From Fodinibacter sp045807225 (GTDB taxonomy: Bacteria > Actinomycetota > Actinomycetes > Actinomycetales > Dermatophilaceae), in assembly GCA_045807225.1 (NCBI GenBank), contig JBJMHU010000205.1, positions 1-7,013 on the forward strand: DNA of 7,013 nucleotides, read 5' to 3'. The stretch's first letter is position 1. Every line of letters starts with the position of its first letter. A program made the translations under genes and the position numbers. Below the pieces are notes generated by a model. It did no database searches and had not been told where the DNA came from. It saw nothing but the letters and a program-made list of their open reading frames with translations. This document shows, piece by piece, positions 1-5,534 of this stretch.

Positions 1-72
1 CTGCTCGTCGGGCCGGGGGGCGGGGCGCTCGACGTGTTCTCCGACGTGCCGCACGCCCGGGCCGAGGTGTGA
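1..72 (+). CDS. C-terminal end of an unidentified upstream gene (partial)
   Basis: Frame 1 is open from the window edge to a TGA at 70-72 and encodes 23 residues ending DVFSDVPHARAEV. Codon choice is the same G/C-ending style as the genes that follow, and the stop abuts nadB, so this is most likely the tail of the preceding gene in the same operon. In relatives, nadA or panC can lie upstream of nadB, but this tail shows no motif of either family that I can recognise, so no product is assigned. Confidence 0.55.
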   Translation: MLVGPGGGALDVFSDVPHARAEV

Positions 73-77
73 CCCGG

Positions 78-1757
78 ATGCCGGTCACGCCGGTCACGCT
101 GCCGCGTCGCCTCAGTGCCCCGGCACCCGGCTGGACGACCAGCGCCGACGTCGTCGTGGTCGGCTCCGGCATCGCGGGGCTGACCTGCGCCCTGCGGCTG
201 CGGGAGCGGGTCGACCGGGTGCTGCTCGTGACCAAGACCGTGCTCTCGGCCGGGTCGACGGAGTGGGCGCAGGGCGGTATCGCCGCAGCCCTCGACCCAG
301 AGGACACACCGCAGGAGCACCTCGACGACACCCTCGTGGCCGGGGTCGGGCTGTGCGACCCCGAGGCGGTGCGGATCCTGGTGACCGAGGGGCCGGAGCG
401 GGTGCGCGAGCTCGTGGCGCTGGGAGCCGAGTTCGACCGCGACGCCGAGGGCGAGATCAAGCTGACCCGCGAGGGCGGTCACCACCGCGACCGGATCGCG
501 CACGCCGGGGGCGACGCCACCGGTGCCGAGATCTCACGCGCCCTGATCGCCGCGCTGCACCGTGTGGTCGACGACCCCGGCATCGAGGTGGTCGAGCACG
601 CGCTGGTCGTCGACCTGCTCACCACCGACGACGGCGCGGTCTGTGGCGTGACGCTGCACGTCATCGGCGAGGGCCAGGTCGACGGCGTCGGTGCGGCCTA
701 CGGCCGGGCGGTCGTGCTCGCGACCGGCGGGCTGGGCCAGATCTACACCTCCACCACCAACCCGCCGGTCGCGACCGGTGACGGCATGGCGGCTGCGCTG
801 CGGGCCGGGGCGCGGGTGACCGACCTGGAGTTCGTGCAGTTCCACCCGACGGTGCTCTTCCTCGGCGAGGGCTCCACCGGCCAGCAGCCGTTGATCTCGG
901 AGGCGGTGCGCGGCGAGGGTGCGTTCCTCGTCGACGGGGCCGGCGTGCGGTTCATGCAGGACCGGCACGAGCTGGCCGACCTCGCACCCCGGGACGTGGT
1001 GGCCCGCGCCATCCTCGACGTGATGCGCGACCAGCGGCTCGAGCACGTGTGGCTGGACGCCCGGCACCTCGGCGCCGAGTTCCTCGAGCAGCGCTTCCCG
1101 TCGATCGTGGCCCGGTGCCGCGAGCTGGGGTTCGACCCGGCGACCGAGCTGCTGCCGGTGGCCCCGGCGCAGCACTACGCGTCGGGTGGCGTCGAGACCG
1201 ACCTGCTCGGCCGATCCTCGGTCGACGGCCTCTACGCGTGTGGCGAGTGCTCGTGCACCGGCGTGCACGGCGCCAACCGGCTCGCGTCCAACTCGCTGCT
1301 CGAGGGCCTGGTCTTCGCGCACCGCATCGCCGACGACGTCACCACCCGCTTCGCCGCTGGCGAGCTGCCGCGGCGCACCCCGGCATCCGATGCCGGTGAC
1401 GCCGCGGTGCTCGACGCCTCGCACCGCCTCGACGTGCAGCGCGCGATGACGCGGGGGTCCGGCCCGGTGCGGTCGGCCGCCTCGACGGCCGGTGCCCTCG
1501 AGGCGCTCGCCTCCCTGGCGGCGCTGCCCCCGAGCACGGCCGAGCCCGGCCCAGCCACCTGGGAGACGACCAACCTGCTGCACCTCGGGCAGGTCCTGGC
1601 GACGGTCGCCCACCGGCGCGAGGAGACCCGCGGTGGGCACGTGCGCTCCGACTTCCCCGACCGCGACGACGCCCGCTGGCTCACCCACCTCACGACGACC
1701 CGGCCGGTCGACGGGGCGCTCGCCGTCACCGAGCGGCCCGTGGAGGTGCTGGCATGA
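78..1757 (+). CDS. nadB: L-aspartate oxidase NadB
   Basis: This cytoplasmic flavoprotein oxidises L-aspartate to iminoaspartate, the first step of de novo NAD synthesis; NadA then makes quinolinate. The 559 residues are near the family's usual 530-560. Visible are the FAD dinucleotide fold GSGIAG (29-34), the signature STEWAQGGIAA (60-70), EFVQFHPT (251-258), LAPRDVVARA (302-311) with the Arg equivalent to the catalytic Arg of the succinate dehydrogenase/fumarate reductase flavoprotein family, QHYASGG (365-371), and GANRLASNSLLEG (398-410). The C-terminal helical domain (about 450-535) includes REETRGGH. The ATG at 78 is preferred because GAGG at 64-67 lies 10 bases before it. An in-frame GTG at 69, overlapping the upstream stop as GTGA, would add three residues and cannot be excluded. 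The end overlaps nadC by four bases, implying translational coupling. Nothing looks broken. Assignment as NadB rather than another fumarate reductase-type flavoprotein is secured by nadC next door. Confidence 0.96.
   Translation: MPVTPVTLPRRLSAPAPGWTTSADVVVVGSGIAGLTCALRLRERVDRVLLVTKTVLSAGSTEWAQGGIAAALDPEDTPQEHLDDTLVAGVGLCDPEAVRILVTEGPERVRELVALGAEFDRDAEGEIKLTREGGHHRDRIAHAGGDATGAEISRALIAALHRVVDDPGIEVVEHALVVDLLTTDDGAVCGVTLHVIGEGQVDGVGAAYGRAVVLATGGLGQIYTSTTNPPVATGDGMAAALRAGARVTDLEFVQFHPTVLFLGEGSTGQQPLISEAVRGEGAFLVDGAGVRFMQDRHELADLAPRDVVARAILDVMRDQRLEHVWLDARHLGAEFLEQRFPSIVARCRELGFDPATELLPVAPAQHYASGGVETDLLGRSSVDGLYACGECSCTGVHGANRLASNSLLEGLVFAHRIADDVTTRFAAGELPRRTPASDAGDAAVLDASHRLDVQRAMTRGSGPVRSAASTAGALEALASLAALPPSTAEPGPATWETTNLLHLGQVLATVAHRREETRGGHVRSDFPDRDDARWLTHLTTTRPVDGALAVTERPVEVLA
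1742..1746 (+). promoter_or_regulatory. Ribosome binding site of nadC
   Basis: GGAGG lies seven bases before the nadC ATG at 1754, inside the last codons of nadB. It fixes the nadC start and shows that the ATGA overlap is a genuine coupled start rather than chance. Confidence 0.75.
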
Positions 1758-2635
1758 CCGACTTCGGGTTCCCCACTGCCGACGCCGTGCTGCTCGTCGA
1801 GCGCGCCCTCGACGAGGACCTGTCGAGCGGCACCGACGTCACGACGATGGCGACCATCCCGGCATCCCAGGAGTCGGTGTCGCACCTCGTGGCGCGGGCC
1901 GACGGTGTGGTCGCCGGCCTGGCGGTGGCTGCCCTCGTGCTGGATGCCGTGGCGGCGCGGCTCGGGTCGGCAGCGGTGCGCGTCGAGCTGCTGGTCCAGG
2001 ACGGCACCCGGGTCGTGCGCGGCGACCACCTCGCGACCCTGCGTGGTGCGACGCGCACCACCCTGGTGGCGGAGCGGACCCTCCTCAACATCGTGTCGCG
2101 CACCTCGGGGGTCGCGACCCACACGCGGCGCTGGGCCGACGTGCTCGAGGGGTCCGGCGCGATGGTGCTCGACACCCGCAAGACGACGCCCGGGATGCGC
2201 GCACTGGAGAAGTACGCGGTGCGTTGCGGCGGGGGCACGAACAAGCGGATGGGCCTGTACGACGTCGCGATGATCAAGGACAACCACAAGCTGGCCGCCG
2301 GGGGGCTGCCCGCGGCGTACGCGGCCGTGCGGCGGACCTTCCCCGACGTCGCGGTCCAGGTCGAGGTGACCACCACCGCCGAGGCGGTCGAGTCGGTTGG
2401 CGCCGGGGCACGGTTCCTCTTGTGCGACAACATGGCTCCCGAGATGCTGCATGAGACGGTGGATGCCGTGCGCGCCACCGGTGAGTCGGTCGAGATCGAG
2501 GCGACGGGCAACCTGACGCTCGAGGTGGCGGCTGCGTATGCCGCGACGGGCGTCGACTACCTGTCGGTGGGTGGGCTCACGCACTCCTCGCCGATCCTCG
2601 ACATCGCACTCGACCTCGACCCCGAGGCCGGTTGA
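1754..2635 (+). CDS. nadC: Nicotinate-nucleotide pyrophosphorylase (carboxylating), quinolinate phosphoribosyltransferase NadC
   Basis: This enzyme converts quinolinate plus PRPP to nicotinate mononucleotide, CO2 and pyrophosphate in the cytoplasm. The 293 residues are a normal length. Landmarks are EDLSSGTDVTT (21-31), ERTLLNIVSRTSG (107-119) with Arg108, DTRKTTPG (140-147) with Arg142 and Lys143, MIKDNH (173-178) with Lys175, Glu204 in VEVTT, Asp225 in LLCDN, and SVGGLTHS (271-278) with His277. From memory of the M. tuberculosis enzyme, these align at a constant offset of three with Arg105, Arg139, Lys140, Lys172, Glu201, Asp222 and His274. One position differs: the usual N-H-R is N-K-R here, with Lys164 replacing the His equivalent to His161. 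The phosphate-loop segment reads ATGN rather than the common SGG or SGN. The gene overlaps nadB by ATGA and is probably cotranscribed with it. Confidence 0.97.
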   Translation: MTDFGFPTADAVLLVERALDEDLSSGTDVTTMATIPASQESVSHLVARADGVVAGLAVAALVLDAVAARLGSAAVRVELLVQDGTRVVRGDHLATLRGATRTTLVAERTLLNIVSRTSGVATHTRRWADVLEGSGAMVLDTRKTTPGMRALEKYAVRCGGGTNKRMGLYDVAMIKDNHKLAAGGLPAAYAAVRRTFPDVAVQVEVTTTAEAVESVGAGARFLLCDNMAPEMLHETVDAVRATGESVEIEATGNLTLEVAAAYAATGVDYLSVGGLTHSSPILDIALDLDPEAG

Positions 2636-2640
2636 CCGGC
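2627..2640 (+). other. Small hairpin around the nadC stop codon
   Basis: GCCGG (2627-2631) and CCGGC (2636-2640) can pair around a four-base loop that carries the nadC stop TGA. The stem is only five pairs and has no T-run after it, so it is a poor terminator. In such GC-rich DNA it may be chance. Confidence 0.2.
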
Positions 2641-2660
2641 GGGCCGGCTGACGAGGGGGC

Positions 2661-3179
2661 GTGGTGATCCTGCCGACCGAGCCCGACCTGCGGCTGGTGA
2701 CCATCCGGCGCGGTGGCACCCTCACCGATGCCGACCACCACCTGCTGGCGCTGTGGGCGGCCTCCTGTGCCGAGCACGTGCTTCCCCTCTTCGAGGCTGC
2801 CCGGCCTCACGACCGCCGGCCGCGCGAGGCGATCGAGGCGGCCCGTGCCTGGGTGCGTGGCGAGCTGCCGATGATGCGGGCCCGGGCGGCGGGTGGGCAC
2901 GCGATGGGCGCCGCCCGCGAGCTCACCGGGGCGGCGCGGCACGCGGCCTACGCGGCCGGCCAGGCCGGGGTCGTCGCGCACGTGGCGGCCCACGACCTCG
3001 GGGCGGCCGCCTACGCGATCAAGGCCGTGCGTGCCGCCGCGGTGCCGGACGAGGCGGTGGCCGCCGGGCGACGCGAGTGCCGGTGGCAGCGCGACCAGCT
3101 GCCCCCGGCCGTGCGCGAGCTGGTGCTCGACGACCAGCAACGGCGCAACCACCTGTGCTGGTCGGTGTTCGACTGCTGA
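2661..3179 (+). CDS. Imm-5-like putative immunity protein
   Basis: The 172-residue soluble protein is Ala/Arg/His-rich and predicted largely helical, with no signal peptide or membrane segment. LLALWAASCAEHVLPLFE (28-45), RPREAIEAARAWVRGE (53-68) and the Ala-rich stretch GAARHAAYAAGQAG (90-103) through GAAAYAIKAVRAA (114-126) resemble the family annotated as 'putative immunity protein' (Imm-5-like) in actinobacteria. The C-terminus RRNHLCWSVFDC also fits my recollection of it. Such proteins are thought to neutralise polymorphic toxins, but that role is by family name only, and no toxin gene is nearby. The gene starts 25 bases after nadC on the same strand. GAGGGGG at 2653-2659 can serve either GTG 2661 or, with better spacing, GTG 2664 one codon later. 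The reading frame is intact and codon use matches nadB/nadC, so nothing points to recent transfer. It could instead be a housekeeping helical protein misnamed by homology. Confidence 0.7.
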   Translation: MVILPTEPDLRLVTIRRGGTLTDADHHLLALWAASCAEHVLPLFEAARPHDRRPREAIEAARAWVRGELPMMRARAAGGHAMGAARELTGAARHAAYAAGQAGVVAHVAAHDLGAAAYAIKAVRAAAVPDEAVAAGRRECRWQRDQLPPAVRELVLDDQQRRNHLCWSVFDC

Positions 3180-3228
3180 CCACCCGCAGTGCCGAAGGAG
3201 CAGGGCTCACCGCGTCCGACTGGCTGCT

Positions 3229-3249
3229 TCACGCCTGGCTTGGGCGTGA
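3229..3249. terminator. Candidate bidirectional terminator hairpin between convergent genes
   Basis: The gap 3180-3304 separates the plus-strand immunity-like gene from the minus-strand membrane protein gene and holds no plausible ORF. Within it TCACGCC (3229-3235) is perfectly complementary to GGCGTGA (3243-3249), giving a seven-pair stem with a seven-base loop. There is no T-run on either side, so this would be an unconventional terminator of the sort common in high-GC actinobacteria. Confidence 0.4.
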
Positions 3250-3304
3250 CCCACGGTGCAGACGGTCGCTGGCTCCGTGCTGGACGGGCTCGACCGCAGC
3301 GACG

Positions 3305-4750
3305 TCAGCCGGCCGTGGCCGCGCTCGGCGTGGGGGCGCCCGCCGGGGGTGGGTCGACGACGAGCAGGTTGCCCGAGTACATCCCCATCGCACAGGTGAA
3401 GTGCACCGTCCCGGCATCCATGGCCGGCAGCGGCACGGTGTTCTCGCCCTCGGCGAGGTTGACCGCGACACCCAGGTCGGGCACCCGCAGGGCCGCGCTG
3501 CAGCTGAACTTCGAGGTGCCATCGATGAGCCAGGTGGTCGGCATCCCGGAGTAGAGCACCGTGTCGGCGGGCTCGTAGCCGTCCGGTCCCTGGGTCATCC
3601 GCACGGTCTGCACGCCGTCGGTGACCGTCACGTTGGCCGATGCCGCGCGGGCGCTCGCCGACGACGTCGCGGCTGCGGACGCCGAACCGCCCGTGAGACC
3701 GAGCAGGTTCAGCCCGCTCGAGAGGTTGAGCAGCGCGAAGGCCAGGACGAGCACTCCGACGACACGCAGCACGGTGGCCTGCCGCCGACCGGTCGTGAGC
3801 TCGGGCACCGAGCCGAGCGCGAGCAGCCCCGGGGTGGTGCCCAGGGCGAAGGTCGCCATGATGGCGCCCGCCTGCGCCGGCGACGCGGTCGAGAGGGCGT
3901 AGACCTGCGCTGCCTGGGTGAAGCCGCAGGGCAGCAGGAAGGTGGCGGCGCCGACCAGGGCGGTGCGCCAGTGGCTGTAGCCGGCATCCGCCGCGTCCTC
4001 GATGCCGAGCACCCGCCCGAGCCCGGCCGGAAGCCTCGGCGACCAGGCGGCCACCCGCGGGGACACCCCGGTGAGCCGGATTCCGAGCAGGAACATGACC
4101 ACCGCCACGGCCAGGACCAGCAGGCCGGTCACCCGGGTGGGCAGGCTCATCGTCGAGCCGATGGCCCCGAGCAGGGCACCCAGGACGCCGAAGCCGACCA
4201 CCCGGCCGGCGTTGAAGGCGAGCTGCGGCCGCATCCGCGTGGCGAAGGGGAGCGAGGTCTCACCGCGCGCGGCGAGGCTGGCGGCGTGGGATGCCGAGAA
4301 GCCGAGCACCAGGCCGCCGACCATGGCCATGCAGGTCGAGACGCCCGCGGTGAGGCCCAGCACCAGCACGAGCGCAAGGCCCCCACGCGACGGGTCGGAC
4401 AGGCCGGAGGTCAGGTCGGCGGGACCGAGCACGGAGATCGCCACGGCGACGGCGGCCACCGCGACGGCAGCCCCCAGCACGGTGCGCCACACGGACAGGT
4501 CGGGCGAGAGCCACGGTGCGGCACCCGGCTGGTAGCCGGCGTAGCGGATGGCGGCATCGAGCCGGGTGCGATCGAGCGGGCCGTCCCCGGTGATGGTGGC
4601 CGTGCCCCGGGTCGCGGACACGCTCACCGAGGTGACCCCGGGCACGCGCCGCAGGGCGCGGGTGACCCGCTTCTCGCAGGAGGCGCACGTCATCCCGGTG
4701 ATCGGAACGGTGACGGCGGTGGCAGTGTCCATGCCGGCCTTGGTGCTCAC
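3305..4750 (-). CDS. HMA domain - SafE/DsbD_2-type membrane protein - cupredoxin-like fusion
   Basis: This 481-residue protein has three modules. Residues 13-75 are a heavy-metal-associated domain with ITGMTCASC (17-25; Cys22 and Cys25 bind soft metals such as Cu(I)). Residues 87-347 carry seven predicted helices of the 'sulfite exporter TauE/SafE'-labelled DsbD_2 family, with GVSTCMAMVGG (136-146; Cys140) and FLLPCGFTQ (271-279; Cys275). An Ala/Ser linker (355-372) leads to a cupredoxin-like domain (373-465) with KFSCSAAL (Cys417) and HFTCAMGMYSGN (Cys453, Met455, Met457). Arg/Lys-rich loops at 151-178, 226-261 and 320-329 are all cytoplasmic if the N-terminus is inside, which places the cupredoxin outside. 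A role in copper or heavy-metal handling or thiol/electron transfer is inferred; sulfite export is only a legacy label. The GTG at 4750 is favoured by AGGA five bases upstream. Met7 (ATG at 4732) is the alternative start. The gene stands alone, converging on the immunity-like gene. Confidence 0.88.
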   Translation of the reverse strand: MSTKAGMDTATAVTVPITGMTCASCEKRVTRALRRVPGVTSVSVSATRGTATITGDGPLDRTRLDAAIRYAGYQPGAAPWLSPDLSVWRTVLGAAVAVAAVAVAISVLGPADLTSGLSDPSRGGLALVLVLGLTAGVSTCMAMVGGLVLGFSASHAASLAARGETSLPFATRMRPQLAFNAGRVVGFGVLGALLGAIGSTMSLPTRVTGLLVLAVAVVMFLLGIRLTGVSPRVAAWSPRLPAGLGRVLGIEDAADAGYSHWRTALVGAATFLLPCGFTQAAQVYALSTASPAQAGAIMATFALGTTPGLLALGSVPELTTGRRQATVLRVVGVLVLAFALLNLSSGLNLLGLTGGSASAAATSSASARAASANVTVTDGVQTVRMTQGPDGYEPADTVLYSGMPTTWLIDGTSKFSCSAALRVPDLGVAVNLAEGENTVPLPAMDAGTVHFTCAMGMYSGNLLVVDPPPAGAPTPSAATAG

Positions 4751-4755
4751 CGTCG

Positions 4756-4762
4756 TCCTCTC
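4756..4762 (-). promoter_or_regulatory. Ribosome binding site deciding the GTG start at 4750
   Basis: On the minus strand GAGAGGA precedes the GTG start with a five-base spacer. The internal ATG six codons later has no comparable site, so the GTG is chosen. Confidence 0.6.
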
Positions 4763-4773
4763 GGGTCATGTCT

Positions 4774-4785
4774 GGTTTCGGTTTC
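4774..4785. repeat. Tandem GGTTTC hexamers upstream of the metal-handling gene
   Basis: Two adjacent copies of GGTTTC (GAAACC on the coding strand) lie 24-35 bases before the GTG start, in an unusually A/T-containing patch for this window. They could be part of a promoter or operator. I see no recognisable CsoR, CopY or CueR box, so no regulator is assigned. Confidence 0.3.
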
Positions 4786-4810
4786 CATCGTCCCACCGTG
4801 GCGCCCGCCG

Positions 4811-4828
4811 GGTCCCCGGTTTGGGACC
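4811..4828. terminator. Candidate hairpin after the methyltransferase gene
   Basis: GGTCCC (4811-4816) pairs perfectly with GGGACC (4823-4828) around a six-base loop, starting five bases beyond the methyltransferase stop on the minus strand. It may end the upstream two-gene transcript before the metal-handling gene, or act as an operator. There is no T-run, and the stem is only six pairs. Confidence 0.35.
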
Positions 4829-4832
4829 GTCC

Positions 4833-5534
4833 TCACACCCCCTTCGGCTGCCCGAACCGCCTCCACCTGAGGGCCACCGCGTAGTCGACGACGAGGCCCG
4901 CGTGGGCGGAGAGCACCTCATCGGCCACCGCGGGCGGAAGCTCGATGCGCGCCACGGCATCGAGGTCCTGGCGGCGGTCGAAGGTCCACTCGATGGTGAG
5001 GTGCTCGGTCGTGAAGCCCTGACGCTGCCAGAACCGTTGCGCGGCAACCGGATCGTAGGCCGGGTAGGCGCGGCGGAACCAGGCGCCGAACGTCGACCGG
5101 GTGACGTCGTTGTCGACCACGACGACGATGCCGCCCGGACGCAGTACACGGGCCACCTCGGCCAGCCCCGGCTCACACCCGGCGCCGAAGAAGTAGGCCC
5201 AGCGCGCGTGCGCCACATCGACGCTGGCGCCGGCCAGGGGCAGCGCCTCGGCGTCACCGGCGAGCACGGATGCCGTGCGCCCACCCTGCGCTGCGAGCCG
5301 CTGCTGGGCCCGGCGCACCAGCGGCAGGTGCGGTTCGACTCCCACCACTCGCGCGCCACGGGCCGCGAAGCGGGGGAGGTGGAACCCCGTGCCGCAGCCG
5401 ATGTCGACGACATCGGCCCCGGCCAGGGGATGCAGCGCGTCGATCGTCGTGTCGATCACCCCGGCGCGGTCGGACGCCAGGTTCTCCAGCTCGTAGACGT
5501 CGGGGGAGTCCCAGATGTTCGGGCTGCGGATCAC
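4833..5534 (-). CDS. Class I SAM-dependent methyltransferase
   Basis: The 233-residue protein has a single Rossmann-type methyltransferase domain of the Methyltransf_11/UbiE-like kind. Motif I is VVDIGCGTG (42-50) for SAM binding, the acidic end of strand 2 is VVGVEP (63-68; Glu67), the adenine-contacting segment is GDAEALPL (93-100), and the post-motif is VLRPGG (130-135). No membrane segment or signal peptide is seen. The substrate cannot be read from sequence; small-molecule methylation is typical of the family. The start is the GTG at 5534, which overlaps the upstream gene's stop as GTGA. It is the only start codon just before the conserved N-terminal region, and no Shine-Dalgarno is evident, so translation is probably coupled to the upstream gene. 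The same frame stays open far upstream across that gene, but those residues are out-of-frame noise. Confidence 0.88.
   Translation of the reverse strand: MIRSPNIWDSPDVYELENLASDRAGVIDTTIDALHPLAGADVVDIGCGTGFHLPRFAARGARVVGVEPHLPLVRRAQQRLAAQGGRTASVLAGDAEALPLAGASVDVAHARWAYFFGAGCEPGLAEVARVLRPGGIVVVVDNDVTRSTFGAWFRRAYPAYDPVAAQRFWQRQGFTTEHLTIEWTFDRRQDLDAVARIELPPAVADEVLSAHAGLVVDYAVALRWRRFGQPKGV

Noticed and set aside
534..2725. Long minus-strand frames opposite nadB and nadC
   Set aside because: nadB and nadC have full family motifs on the plus strand. The antisense frames show only Arg/Gly/His-rich composition.
4751..4832. Copper-responsive CsoR or CueR operator before the HMA gene
   Set aside because: The inverted repeat and hexamers do not match the operator patterns I know, so only unspecific elements are reported.
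2753..4870. A 705-residue plus-strand open frame
   Set aside because: It crosses the immunity-like gene and then runs antisense to the membrane protein gene. Its translation is Arg/Gly/His-rich low complexity without motifs, typical of a GC-rich shadow frame.
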